From Leptofilum sp041987425 (GTDB lineage: Bacteria; Chloroflexota; Anaerolineae; Promineifilales; Promineifilaceae): DNA of 64,000 nucleotides. Below are positions 18,568 to 26,884 of this stretch, in pieces. Each line of letters begins with the position of its first letter. The first letter of the stretch is position 1. The notes below the pieces were generated by a model, which saw only the letters and a program-made list of their open reading frames with translations, made no database searches and was not told the origin of the DNA. The position numbers and the translations under genes are program-made. Location of the stretch: contig JBHIWP010000003.1 in the NCBI GenBank assembly GCA_041987425.1, forward strand, positions 1 through 64,000. The letters run 5' to 3'.

Positions 18568-19278
18568 ATGTTTCGTTATCAATTAATTCGTGCTGCCATG
18601 CACATTACACGCACAATCTTACTGACTCGTCTAGAGGTTATCGGCCGGGAAAATATCCCCGCCAGCGGACCTTATATTGTCACTTTAAACCATACCAGCG
18701 TAGCCGATACCCCGCTGCTTCTTCTAGGATTCCCGTTGGTAGAGTGGGCTTTTTTCGCCGGGGAAAAGTGGCGTCATCACCCCATTTACGGGCCGATCAT
18801 GGCCTGGCTCGGAGCAATCTACATTAACCGCGGCGAGGTAGACCGGCAGGGTCTACGCGACGCGATGGCAGCCATTGAGCGTGGCGTGATATTTGGCCTG
18901 GCTCCCGAAGGCAGCCGCAGCAAAAGCGGCCAAATGCAAGAGGCCAAAGTAGGCGCAGCTTATCTGGCCAGCCGCGCCAATGTGCCCATATTGCCGGTGG
19001 GATTTGAAAATAATGATCGGTTGTTTGCTAATTTCAAGCGACTGCGCCCCACAAAAGTGACGTTAAGGATCGGGGAACCTTACACCTTGCCACAAATTGG
19101 TAGGCGGGCTAAAGGGAAGGATTTGGCCGCATACACGCACCTGATCATGGTAAAAATTGCTGCGCTGCTGCCGCCGCGCTACTGGGGCATTTATGCTGAC
19201 AGCCCGGCTCTTGCTGCCATCCTGGCCGGGGAGGATCCGTGGCCAGGATGCGAAGCGGCCGTTTTATCTGATTCGTGA
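18568..19278 (+). CDS. 1-acyl-glycerol-3-phosphate acyltransferase (PlsC family)
   Basis: ATG 18568 is chosen over a TTG at 18559. The 236-residue protein has the acyltransferase block I NHTSVAD (H-x4-D), block II with GAIYINRGEVDRQGLRDA, block III APEGSRSKSG, and a proline-containing block IV (VPILPVGFEN). PlsC-type enzymes acylate lysophosphatidate on the inner membrane face in phospholipid synthesis. The substrate could be another lyso-lipid. Confidence 0.88.
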   Translation: MFRYQLIRAAMHITRTILLTRLEVIGRENIPASGPYIVTLNHTSVADTPLLLLGFPLVEWAFFAGEKWRHHPIYGPIMAWLGAIYINRGEVDRQGLRDAMAAIERGVIFGLAPEGSRSKSGQMQEAKVGAAYLASRANVPILPVGFENNDRLFANFKRLRPTKVTLRIGEPYTLPQIGRRAKGKDLAAYTHLIMVKIAALLPPRYWGIYADSPALAAILAGEDPWPGCEAAVLSDS

Positions 19279-19340
19279 AACGTAACTGTCTGTAGTTTAG
19301 GCATGTGTTACGTTCACAACGCAATTTTAGGGAATATAGC

Positions 19341-19766
19341 CTACCTCGTAATAATCAAGAATTCTCGTTCCTGGAATTCAAAATCGTCTCGCCGAATGTC
19401 AGCTATGGCGCACTTTTCTCTCGATTCAATCGTTTCACCTTCATCACCTGACCAACAACCATACAATTCAATTTCTTCTTCGTCTGACTCTACAAGTTGT
19501 TCAAGGTAATCTGCTAGTGCATTGTGATCTTCGACGGAAGCAATAAAGTCTTCACTGTTAGAATCAAACCAACAAGATGGTTGGGCACGAAAGCCACAAC
19601 CGCAACCGTGACTTGAGCCAACGTAATGAACATAGGGTTTGCTAAACTGCTCTCGAATTATTTGTTGCTTTTCACTCAATTCCGCCACGTTGAAAGCAGG
19701 ATTTGCTAGATCGAACTCGATCAGGGGAATGTCCTTGTCAGTGCCAACAAAGTAAATCATACACAT
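19341..19766 (-). CDS. Conserved hypothetical protein (141 aa)
   Basis: An acidic protein with five cysteines, including SSHGCGCGF (about 50-58), a downstream SCWFDS, and a long acidic tail. I do not recognise the family. AAAGGAG lies 12 nt before ATG 19766. The gene is more AT-rich than its neighbours, and the stretch 18440-20150 has no ACGGCCGT, so it may be a recent arrival. It lies next to the thioredoxin gene, and the two share orientation across a 66-bp gap. Confidence 0.6.
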   Translation of the reverse strand: MCMIYFVGTDKDIPLIEFDLANPAFNVAELSEKQQIIREQFSKPYVHYVGSSHGCGCGFRAQPSCWFDSNSEDFIASVEDHNALADYLEQLVESDEEEIELYGCWSGDEGETIESREKCAIADIRRDDFEFQEREFLIITR

Positions 19767-19832
19767 TGTAGCCTCAGGCTCCTTTTAACACGGTTCTGTT
19801 TAATTCCGAAATTTGCCGTCTACCATACGTTA

Positions 19833-20243
19833 TTAATTTTCCAAAAGCGTGGCGAACGCGTCTTCAAAAAGCTGGGCTTCCACATAGCCAGGCCATTCCT
19901 CTACTACTTCGCCATCGGCACCAACCAGCACAAAATATGGCTGGTAGCGAAAGCCGTACTGCTGCTTCGCCGCAGCCGAGTCAGGATCGTCAATATTAAT
20001 TTTCACAAATTCAATTTCGCTGCCGTACTCATCTTCTAGCCCATTCACGATGGGCTGCATCGCCTGGCAGGTCGTTCACCAGGTAGCATAAAATTCGATG
20101 AGCTGCGGCTTGGCGGCTGCGGTTTGTGCCTCGGTTGCGTTTTCTGGCTGGCTGGGAACGGCCGTTTCAGGTTCACTACCCCCACAGCCTATTGCCAGAA
20201 GCAGCAGTAAAATCGCGCCAATTGCATAAACATACTTTCGCAT
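19833..20243 (-). CDS. Thioredoxin-like lipoprotein, probable selenoprotein (UGA in UxxC)
   Basis: The frame runs from ATG 20243 (AAGGAGAG 5-6 nt upstream) to 19833 and is interrupted once, by TGA at 20078-20076 (codon 56). Upstream codons give a lipoprotein signal (LLAIGC, Cys20), a short linker and LIEFYATW. Downstream they give TTCQAMQPIVNGLEDEYG and a complete thioredoxin fold (VKINIDDPDSAAAKQQYGF; PYFVLVGADG). The TGA therefore falls exactly on the first Cys of the WCxxC redox motif, giving W-U-T-T-C with Cys59. A 7-bp stem-loop starts 20 nt after the UGA, as expected for a bacterial SECIS. The parsimonious reading is a membrane-anchored, extracytoplasmic selenocysteine thioredoxin of 136 residues. 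A sequencing error or pseudogene is the alternative, but no other lesion is present. Confidence 0.78.
20038..20056 (-). promoter_or_regulatory. Putative bacterial SECIS hairpin
   Basis: The minus-strand RNA reads AGCCCAU-CGUGA-AUGGGCU: a perfect 7-bp stem with a 5-nt apical loop containing GU. The stem begins 20 nt and the loop 27 nt after the UGA at 20078-20076, inside the window reported for SelB-binding bacterial SECIS elements. It lies within the coding sequence. Confidence 0.7.
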
Positions 20244-20329
20244 TTTACTCTCCTTGCTTCGGTAAAAAGTAGCAAATCAAAAGCTCTCCACTTTTTCCTT
20301 TTCACTGATTACTAAAAAAACGCCCGCCT

Positions 20330-21082
20330 CTAATTCAAACCCGTTGGCCCCGCACCCGCCTCCAGGTGGCACTGCACACAGGCGGGTAGCACAACGGCCG
20401 TTTCATCCAAGAAATATTCAAATTCCAGGCCGGGCACGTGGGCGCGGTGACAGTCCAGGCAGGTAAGAATGGTCTCTTCAGGCACCAACAGCGCCGGGCT
20501 GCCGGCCTGTCCTGGCCAGCCCTCAGGGAAGTTTAACCGCTCGGTTTGGTTATAGCCAAGCTGGGCCTGGGGCAGCTTGTTGTGGAAATGATTTTCAAAG
20601 CCAACCAGCGTCAGGGCATCCTGGTGGCAGTTCAGGCAGCCATCGTTCAAGATGTCCGGCGTGCGGCTGTAGCGCTCAGGACCCTGCCAGTTGCTTTCAT
20701 GTGGCTCTGGTGCGGGGATGTTACCTTTTTCAATCACGTTATTTGGATTACCCAGGTAGTGAACGGCCGTATCCCTGGCTGCCAGCCATAAAATTTGCGC
20801 ACGCTGGCCCACACTTTGGTCGCCCCGGTGGCAGTCTACGCAGCGAAATTGATATCCTTCGACCTCATAATGGAAGCTGGCGAGGTCGATTGCAGCGGTA
20901 TTTACCGTTCCATGCGCTCGCTCAAAATAGGCAACTTCTGGTGCCCGGTGGCAGCTTGTGCAGAATTCATCCCGTTCTTCTAGCTCCGACGCCACCGTGA
21001 CGGACATGACAAACAACACAAGGCCAGCGCCCAAGGAGGCTAACAGCCATTGCTTTTTGCTGAGGCGTTTCCAAATCACCAT
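20330..21082 (-). CDS. Membrane-anchored pentaheme cytochrome c (NapC/NirT-like)
   Basis: ATG 21082 has GGAG 8 nt upstream; a GTG at 21088 overlaps the previous stop and is less likely. The 250-residue protein has one N-terminal membrane anchor (about 12-31) and five CxxCH heme sites: CTSCH, CVDCH, CLNCH, CLDCH and CVQCH. Four to five hemes and a single anchor fit the NapC/NirT group, which passes quinol electrons to periplasmic enzymes. It directly follows the molybdopterin oxidoreductase gene, so the two probably form an electron-transfer pair outside the membrane. Confidence 0.85.
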   Translation of the reverse strand: MVIWKRLSKKQWLLASLGAGLVLFVMSVTVASELEERDEFCTSCHRAPEVAYFERAHGTVNTAAIDLASFHYEVEGYQFRCVDCHRGDQSVGQRAQILWLAARDTAVHYLGNPNNVIEKGNIPAPEPHESNWQGPERYSRTPDILNDGCLNCHQDALTLVGFENHFHNKLPQAQLGYNQTERLNFPEGWPGQAGSPALLVPEETILTCLDCHRAHVPGLEFEYFLDETAVVLPACVQCHLEAGAGPTGLN

Positions 21083-21087
21083 GCCCA

Positions 21088-22155
21088 CTACTCCACAACA
21101 ATAACAATGTTGTGAATTTTGTCGGTGCCATCGGGAAAGGCTCCTTCGAGGATGCCCCGCGCCCGTTCCGTCTGAACAAAGCCCGTTTCATCGGCCGCGC
21201 GAACGAGCAGCGTGTAGGTTCCGGCCGTGGGCGGCGTCCAGGGCAGGTAGAACTGTGTCCAGACCTCATCGCTAGGCCCGCGCACCAGCTCCTCAACAGC
21301 GTGCCAGTGCAGATCGCCGTCTAGAGCCTCAATGCCGATGTTTACCTGGGTGACGTGCCGGTCACCGGCGTAGGCTACGCCAAAGATTTCTAGCGGAGCA
21401 AGCGGCACTTTTTGGATGTGCGTGGGCATCATGATTTGAGAATTGGTTTTGACTTTGGCCACGTTGGACCAGCCCTGTGCTTCCCAGGTTCCCAAGTGTA
21501 GTTCGTCGGCAATAAATTCAACGCGCGTGATCCATTTCGGCATCTTTTGCCCATACAGCCCCGGCATAAAGAGGCGCAGCGGGTAGCCATGTTCCGGGGG
21601 CAGCAGTTCGCCATTCATCTGGTAGGCTAGCATGGTGCCTGGCTGGTTGATCCAATCTAGCGTAACGGAAGTCTCGTAATTGTCGGCGGCCTCGAATCTG
21701 GCCCGCACGGCCGTATCTAATACGCCAGCTTCATGCAGCAGCGGGGCCAGCAGCGTGCCGCCCCACACGGCATTTCCAATCTGGTTGCCGCCTACGGCAT
21801 TGCCAATGCATTCCAGGGTGCGCATCTGCTCCAGAAACGGCCGTGCGGCCACATCATCAAAGCTGAGCGTAAGTGGCTGTGCCACCAGGCCATCAATGGT
21901 TAGCAGCCAATCGGCCAGGTTAACCGTGGGGGTGCCGTTGGTTTCCATGACATAGAATTCATCATTTGGCGTGAGGATGAGGTCGCGGCTGGGCGCTGGC
22001 AAGGTGGCCAGCGGAGTGGGTGAGGCCGCCACTGTTGGTGCTGGCGAGGTTGGTGTTGCTTCCTCTTTTGTCCGGCAGCTTACCAACAAGAAGACGGCCG
22101 TGCCTGAAGCCATCTGAAAAAATTGTCGCCGGGAAAGTTGGTTTGCTTTACGCAT
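21088..22155 (-). CDS. Molybdopterin-dependent oxidoreductase (sulfite oxidase/MsrP-like)
   Basis: ATG 22155 starts a 355-residue protein with a Tat-type signal (SRRQFFQMASG), which also carries a lipobox-like LLVSC. The Moco domain includes LECIGNAVGGNQIGNAVWGG, whose Cys is the expected molybdenum ligand, and GYPLRLFMPGLYG. A C-terminal Ig-like dimerisation domain follows (QFYLPWTPPTAGTYTLLVRA). The fold is that of sulfite oxidases and MsrP, which oxidise sulfite or reduce protein methionine sulfoxide. The multiheme cytochrome gene starts at its stop codon. The substrate is undetermined. Confidence 0.87.
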   Translation of the reverse strand: MRKANQLSRRQFFQMASGTAVFLLVSCRTKEEATPTSPAPTVAASPTPLATLPAPSRDLILTPNDEFYVMETNGTPTVNLADWLLTIDGLVAQPLTLSFDDVAARPFLEQMRTLECIGNAVGGNQIGNAVWGGTLLAPLLHEAGVLDTAVRARFEAADNYETSVTLDWINQPGTMLAYQMNGELLPPEHGYPLRLFMPGLYGQKMPKWITRVEFIADELHLGTWEAQGWSNVAKVKTNSQIMMPTHIQKVPLAPLEIFGVAYAGDRHVTQVNIGIEALDGDLHWHAVEELVRGPSDEVWTQFYLPWTPPTAGTYTLLVRAADETGFVQTERARGILEGAFPDGTDKIHNIVIVVE

Positions 22156-22289
22156 GGTTAATCGTGAATACAGTGGGCAAGCCACAATGGGAGCCGCATA
22201 ATAAGTTCTTGCTTAGGATAATACTACCGCGTGACCGTTGGATTACTAAATTCTTACAAAACAATTAACCTCCTGTAGAATAAGAGTGC

Positions 22290-22307
22290 CTGTAACAGTG
22301 CTGTAAC
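22290..22307 (+). promoter_or_regulatory. PhoB-type direct repeat (7-4-7)
   Basis: CTGTAAC (22290-22296) repeats exactly at 22301-22307 with 4 bp between, giving an 11-bp period. This is the geometry of a Pho box and other OmpR/PhoB-family sites. It lies 36 bp before the response-regulator start, so autoregulation is likely. Confidence 0.55.
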
Positions 22308-22342
22308 ATTTTTCCGCTAGAAACCAGGCAGGAGTAAACAGT

Positions 22343-23065
22343 ATGACACTTAATCAATCGTTTAGCGATCAGGGCGACATTTTAGTGGTGGATGATGAGG
22401 CTTCTGTGGTGGAGGTTGTGGCGCTGTATTTGAAGCGAGAAGGCTACACGGTGCGCGTGGCCCGAGACGGCCGTTCTGCTTTGGATGCCATCCGCGAAAG
22501 GCTGCCCGCCCTGGTTGTGCTTGATCTCATGTTGCCAGAAGTCGATGGGCTGGAAATTGTGCGGCGTTTGCGGGATGGTGCCGCGATTGACGTGCCTGTT
22601 ATTATGCTCACGGCCCGACGCCAGGAAACAGATCGCATCTATGGGTTGGAGTTAGGGGCGGATGATTACGTCACGAAGCCTTTTTCGCCCGCCGAGTTAG
22701 TGTCGCGCGTGAAGGCTGTTTTGCGGCGGGCCAGGGGCGCCAGTGGCATAGAGAAAGGTGAACGGCCGTTGCAGTACAAAGACCTTTCAATTGACCCCAA
22801 AACCCGCATCGTCAACGTGCGTGGCGATTCTATTGACCTCACGGCCACCGAATTTAACCTGCTTTGGTTCATGGTTAGCCATCCTCGACAGGTGTTTAAG
22901 CGAGACCAGCTGCTGGAGAATGTGTGGGGCTTTTCTGAATACGTCGATCCGAGCACCGTCACCGTCCATATTCGCCGCCTGCGCGAGAAAATAGAAGTTG
23001 ATCCCAGCGATCCGGCCCATTTGCTAACCGTTTGGGGCGTAGGTTATAAATTTGATCCCGGGTAA
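22343..23065 (+). CDS. OmpR/PhoB-family response regulator
   Basis: The 240-residue protein has a receiver domain (acidic pair DDE near 18-20, phospho-acceptor in VLDLMLP at Asp61, KPF near 113). An OmpR-type winged helix follows (LTATEFNLLWFMVSHP; STVTVHIRRLREKIE). AGGAG precedes ATG 22343. The cognate kinase gene starts 5 bp after its stop. Confidence 0.93.
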   Translation: MTLNQSFSDQGDILVVDDEASVVEVVALYLKREGYTVRVARDGRSALDAIRERLPALVVLDLMLPEVDGLEIVRRLRDGAAIDVPVIMLTARRQETDRIYGLELGADDYVTKPFSPAELVSRVKAVLRRARGASGIEKGERPLQYKDLSIDPKTRIVNVRGDSIDLTATEFNLLWFMVSHPRQVFKRDQLLENVWGFSEYVDPSTVTVHIRRLREKIEVDPSDPAHLLTVWGVGYKFDPG

Positions 23066-23070
23066 ATCTT

Positions 23071-24342
23071 ATGGTTAAAAGCCTCACTCCCAACAAATAC
23101 AGATACGCCGATTCGCTCAGCCGCTCTCCGTGGCGAGTTTTTGCTGTGGGCGTTGTGGCCGCACTCACGCTGGCCGCTTTCTTGATGGTTGCGCTCATGA
23201 GGGCGCCATTTGAGGAAATTACCACGTTAATTTACTGGCTTAGCCTCTCTTCCTTGGGGTCGCTGGTGGTGGGGTATTTTCTCTATCGCAGCGGGCTGGC
23301 GCGCTCGCCATCGCTTACGCTCACGCTGGTGATGACCTATGCCTGGGCGGCAGTGGTGATTCTAGTTAATGTCTGGCTGATGTCTGTGCGGATGTTTTTT
23401 AATGACGAACATGATCTGATTCTAAGCGGTGTCCTCCTTGTTTTTGCCGCCATTATCGCCACCACTTTTGGCATTTTTGTGGCCGCCAGCGTCACGGATG
23501 GGCTGCGCCAGCTGGCACGCACCGCTCAGCAAATTGCTGAAGGAAATCTGAAGGCGCGCGTTTCTATTTCTGGGCGAGATGAGGTTGCCATGGTGGGCAA
23601 TACTTTCAATGAGATGGCCGCCCAATTGCAGCAGGCAGCCCAGGAACGAGAAGAGCTGGAAAAGATGCGCAAGGACCTTATTGCCTGGACATCGCATGAT
23701 TTGCGCACGCCGCTCACCAGCATTCGCGCTATGATTGAGGCACTGCATGATGGCGTGGTGGATGATCCGGCAATGGTGAAGCGTTATTATGGCACCATTC
23801 GCAGCGACATCATTGCGCTCAACAACATCATTGATGATTTGTTTGAGCTGGCTCAGCTAGACGCGGGCGGCCTTACCATGGATATGGCGCGCCACGCCCT
23901 GGGAGACCTGGTCTCAGATACGATAGAGATGTTTCAGGCGCTGGCCGAAGCGCAGGGCATTTCGCTTCAGGGCAAGGTAGCTGCCGATCTGGGCCTGGTG
24001 TGGATGTGTGCGCCAAAAATCGGGCGCGTGCTGGCTAACCTGGTGAATAACGCCTTGCGCTATACGCCTGCCGGGGGAACGGTGCAGGTTACGGCCGTAC
24101 GCCAAAACAATGGCGTTCGCGTGCTGGTTCAGGATGACGGCCCTGGCTTTCATGAAGCTGATCTGGCGCGCGTCTTCGAGCAATTCTACCGGGGTGAACA
24201 GGCGCGCAGCCGGTCTTCTGGCAGTGGGGCTGGGCTGGGGCTGGCTATTGCCCGGGGCATTGTGCTGGCGCACAATGGTCACATCTGGGCTGAGAACGCA
24301 CCTGACGGCGGGGCAATTGTGGGATTTTTCTTGCCTAATTGA
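23071..24342 (+). CDS. Sensor histidine kinase with HAMP domain
   Basis: The 423-residue protein has four hydrophobic segments (about 20-140), a HAMP linker (about 145-195), and a short coiled coil. HisKA follows with phospho-acceptor His209 in WTSHDLRTPLTSI, then HATPase with NLVNNALRYTP (N box), DDGPGF (G1) and GSGAGLGLAIARG (G2). Little sequence lies outside the membrane, so it may sense within the membrane. It partners the upstream response regulator. Confidence 0.93.
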   Translation: MVKSLTPNKYRYADSLSRSPWRVFAVGVVAALTLAAFLMVALMRAPFEEITTLIYWLSLSSLGSLVVGYFLYRSGLARSPSLTLTLVMTYAWAAVVILVNVWLMSVRMFFNDEHDLILSGVLLVFAAIIATTFGIFVAASVTDGLRQLARTAQQIAEGNLKARVSISGRDEVAMVGNTFNEMAAQLQQAAQEREELEKMRKDLIAWTSHDLRTPLTSIRAMIEALHDGVVDDPAMVKRYYGTIRSDIIALNNIIDDLFELAQLDAGGLTMDMARHALGDLVSDTIEMFQALAEAQGISLQGKVAADLGLVWMCAPKIGRVLANLVNNALRYTPAGGTVQVTAVRQNNGVRVLVQDDGPGFHEADLARVFEQFYRGEQARSRSSGSGAGLGLAIARGIVLAHNGHIWAENAPDGGAIVGFFLPN

Positions 24343-24369
24343 CATTTCTTAGACAATTCTCAGGCTTGT

Positions 24370-24411
24370 GTAACGCGGGTTACGTAAACGGCCGTTTCCT
24401 CATGCTACCAT
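24370..24411 (+). promoter_or_regulatory. CRP/NtcA-type promoter (GTA-N8-TAC, N22, TAN3T)
   Basis: GTA (24370-24372) and TAC (24381-24383) are separated by 8 bp. Exactly 22 bp further lies TACCAT (24406-24411), a TAN3T -10 box. This is the layout of class II promoters activated by CRP-family proteins such as NtcA. The predicted transcription start is just before ATG 24421, so the mRNA may be leaderless. A CRP-family gene follows two genes down, consistent with autoregulation. Confidence 0.45.
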
Positions 24412-24420
24412 GCCCGCATC

Positions 24421-24666
24421 ATGCACACCTTAACCGTATACATTGCCGACGATTGCTGGTCATGCGTTGAAACCAGACGCATTTTAGACGATGTTATGCC
24501 CTTATTCCCGAACACGCTGCTGAATTTGGTTAATACCGCCACGCAGCCGCTTCCGGAAAACGTCTTTGCCGTTCCAACCTACTTGCTGAACGACAAAGTT
24601 ATCTCGCTAGGGAATCCCACCCGTGAGGCATTGCAAAAGTGGCTCACAACGCTTGCTGAAGATTAA
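24421..24666 (+). CDS. Glutaredoxin/thioredoxin-like small protein
   Basis: The 81-residue protein begins LTVYIADDCWSCVETRRIL, a beta strand followed by a CxxC redox site at Cys12 and Cys15. Later come a cis-Pro-like FAVPTYLLND and a C-terminal helix. Both cysteines are present, unlike the TGA-bearing thioredoxin at 20 kb. It is cytosolic and probably co-expressed with the CRP-family gene 61 bp downstream. A redox or electron-transfer role is likely; the partner is unknown. Confidence 0.75.
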   Translation: MHTLTVYIADDCWSCVETRRILDDVMPLFPNTLLNLVNTATQPLPENVFAVPTYLLNDKVISLGNPTREALQKWLTTLAED

Positions 24667-24727
24667 GTGGGTAAGAACGGCCGTTTTCACGCCATCTGAA
24701 AGGGTAAGCAAACAAAGGTCTCAATTT

Positions 24728-25411
24728 ATGCCACAAGCAAGTACCGTCAAAGTTGACTACCTGTCCAACATTCATGTTTTTCGCGATCTTACCCCGAATG
24801 AACTGGCCCAGATGGATCGCCAATTAACAATGTCTACCTGCCAGCCGGGCAAGATTTTTTATATGCCAGAGGACAGCGGAGAAGTGCTGTTTTTGCTGAA
24901 AAAAGGGCGGGTTCAGCTGTATCGTATTGCACCCAACGGCAAAAAACTGGTGATGGCCACTTTAGGCCCAGGCGCTATTTTTGGCGAAATGTCCCTGGTA
25001 GGCCAGGGCATGCACAATACCTTTGCCGAATCGGTTGACGAGTGTGTCTTGTGCGTAATGAGCCGCTCCGATGTGGAACGTCTGGTGCAGGAGAAGCCAG
25101 AGGTGGCCTTCCGTTTTGTAGAGGCTCTGGGCAAGCGCCTGACTCAACTTGAGGAGAGGCTGGAGGATATAGCCTTTAAAAGCATTCCCGCCCGGTTGGC
25201 CTCGCTGCTGCTAAAGCTAAACGAAGAACAGGGCGGGAAACAAACGGTGAATGGCTATACTCATCAAGATCTGAGCGAAATGCTGGGAACTTACCGTGAA
25301 ACGGTGACGCAAACGCTCAATGATTTAAAAGCGGATGGGCTGATTAGCATCGCCCGCAAGCAGATTGTACTCCTCAATATGCCCGCGTTGCGAACCCTCG
25401 CAGACTCCTGA
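24728..25411 (+). CDS. CRP/FNR-family transcription regulator
   Basis: ATG 24728 is preferred; the longer frame from 24623 overlaps the glutaredoxin-like gene. The 227-residue protein has a cyclic-nucleotide-type beta barrel (GPGAIFGEMSLVGQG, about 79-93), a dimer helix, and a Crp-type winged helix (THQDLSEMLGTYRETVTQTLNDL). No N-terminal Fe-S cysteine cluster is seen, so it is not a classical FNR oxygen sensor. Ligand unknown. A CRP-type box lies upstream of the preceding gene. Confidence 0.9.
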   Translation: MPQASTVKVDYLSNIHVFRDLTPNELAQMDRQLTMSTCQPGKIFYMPEDSGEVLFLLKKGRVQLYRIAPNGKKLVMATLGPGAIFGEMSLVGQGMHNTFAESVDECVLCVMSRSDVERLVQEKPEVAFRFVEALGKRLTQLEERLEDIAFKSIPARLASLLLKLNEEQGGKQTVNGYTHQDLSEMLGTYRETVTQTLNDLKADGLISIARKQIVLLNMPALRTLADS

Positions 25412-25445
25412 ATAAAAAGCTGCCTGCCGTAAATTTACTGCTGCT

Positions 25446-26000
25446 TTACATTTCTTCACGATAGCTGAAGTTATGCCGTTTGCGCGCGTTTAGAACAGCG
25501 CGGCGAAGGATTTCATAGAGATTGTTGGGGTCCTGAATGTTGCGCAGCACAATTTCAGGATGATTGGGGTCGTGGCTGCGCACGGTGATGTCGCCAATTT
25601 TTAGCATGCGCTCACCGAACGTCTGGCTGTAGTCAACGTCCTGCACGCGTATCAACTCAACATTTTCGTGTGCCTTGCCCAGCAGGCCGGACGTAATTTT
25701 GATGCGTTCTGTTGTGATCGTGTAATTAAGCACCAAGGAAAGAAACGGCCGTCCTTGCCACAACAGCTCTTCGCCAAATTCATCTTCCTCCTCATCCTCT
25801 TCAACGCTGGCTTTTTGTTTGGAGTTAGACAGCATAGAAGCATCCAGCTCACTGTCGATTTCCATGAGAGCAGACTCAGTAACTAAATCGACAAACGCCT
25901 CTAATGTTGTTTTGTCCAAAGCAGATAAATCCATGTCGGCTTGAGCTACAGCTTGCCAGACACGAGCCTTGATTCGTGCGTGCGCTTCTTGAATCGTCAT
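25446..26000 (-). CDS. PH-like (bPH2) domain protein
   Basis: The 184-residue protein has an N-terminal helical part with an acidic stretch (about 68-80). A bacterial PH-like domain (about 83-170) begins LLWQGRP and contains TTERIKITSGLLGK and the typical VELIRVQDVDYSQTFGERML. Such domains occur in small bacterial proteins of unknown function. It is convergent with the CRP gene across a 34-bp gap. Confidence 0.75.
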   Translation of the reverse strand: MTIQEAHARIKARVWQAVAQADMDLSALDKTTLEAFVDLVTESALMEIDSELDASMLSNSKQKASVEEDEEEDEFGEELLWQGRPFLSLVLNYTITTERIKITSGLLGKAHENVELIRVQDVDYSQTFGERMLKIGDITVRSHDPNHPEIVLRNIQDPNNLYEILRRAVLNARKRHNFSYREEM

Positions 26001-26220
26001 CGAAAGATCTCCCTAAATTTTTAATTTAATTTGATTCGTGCAGACGGTAAAATCAAACTTTTAGAAAAGCAATAGAATGTTTGAAGTTTACGCAGCTGCT
26101 AACAAAAAATTAACAAAATGGTTGTAGCATAGTCGCCGTCCGGTTGTCAAATAAGAGATCGGTCGTTACAATAAAATTTCGATCTACGACATTTTAAATT
26201 TGCTGGAAAAAAATAGATAA

Positions 26221-26577
26221 ATGCCAACATATACTTATCGATGCAACAATTGTGAATACCAGTTTGATATTAAGCAGCGCATGGCGGACGAGCCGCTGAA
26301 AGATTGCCCAGAATGTAATAGTGACAATGCGTTGCGCAAAGTCTTGAACTCTGTGGGCATTGTGTTCAAGGGAAGCGGTTTTTACGTAACCGACACGCGG
26401 GGGACAAATGGTGCGGCCGCATCGACACCGTCATCAAATAACAAGGACGGAGAGAACGGCGCCAGTACCAAGTCTGAGCCTGCTGCTAAAGAAAATGGCA
26501 GTAAGACAGAAGCCACATCAAGCAAAGAGTCCTTGCCCAAGGAGAAAACAGAAAAAACGGCCGATACGAAAGCCTAA
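26221..26577 (+). CDS. FmdB-type zinc-ribbon protein
   Basis: The 118-residue protein has an N-terminal FmdB/CxxC zinc ribbon (MPTYTYRCNNCEYQFD then CPECNSD, about 1-40), a KGSGFYVTD motif, and a low-complexity Ser/Lys/Glu tail from about 65. The ribbon is widespread as a putative regulatory protein. The stop overlaps by 4 bp the end of the convergent gene. The 220-bp upstream spacer is AT-rich with no clear structure. Confidence 0.85.
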   Translation: MPTYTYRCNNCEYQFDIKQRMADEPLKDCPECNSDNALRKVLNSVGIVFKGSGFYVTDTRGTNGAAASTPSSNNKDGENGASTKSEPAAKENGSKTEATSSKESLPKEKTEKTADTKA

Positions 26578-26879
26578 ATCTGAAATCCACCCGTGGCGGG
26601 AATCACCTTCTGACTAAAATTATCCACATACTCTTGCAGCTTATCGTTTAATTGGCTCCAGGTTTTGCTCCTGAGGGCATCTTGCATCTTCTCTGTGGTG
26701 TTGGCAATGCCCGTGGCCAGCTTCTGCTCGCAATCACCATATTGTGTATACCACACCTGAATATCGGAAATCCCCAGCTTATTAAGGCCAGGGATAAATT
26801 CGTGGACCAGGAATTCGAAGTATTCAGATTCCGTTTCAGGACGGACGTCCCAGCGCATTAGTAATTTTGCCGACATCAT
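26574..26879 (-). CDS. Conserved hypothetical protein (101 aa), ABM/Dabb-like
   Basis: The start of the 101-residue protein (LMRWDVRPETESEYFEFLV) and its alternation of strands and helices suggest a ferredoxin-like alpha/beta barrel as in ABM or Dabb proteins. The match is weak. It follows the metallo-hydrolase gene after 5 bp and is probably co-transcribed with it. Confidence 0.6.
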   Translation of the reverse strand: MMSAKLLMRWDVRPETESEYFEFLVHEFIPGLNKLGISDIQVWYTQYGDCEQKLATGIANTTEKMQDALRSKTWSQLNDKLQEYVDNFSQKVIPATGGFQI

Positions 26880-26884
26880 GCCCC

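Noticed and set aside
20076..20078. Treating the thioredoxin as a pseudogene or as a 75-residue gene starting at 20060
   Set aside because: The upstream frame has a ribosome site, lipobox and fold elements; the short version would lose half of the active site. The selenocysteine reading explains everything with one event.
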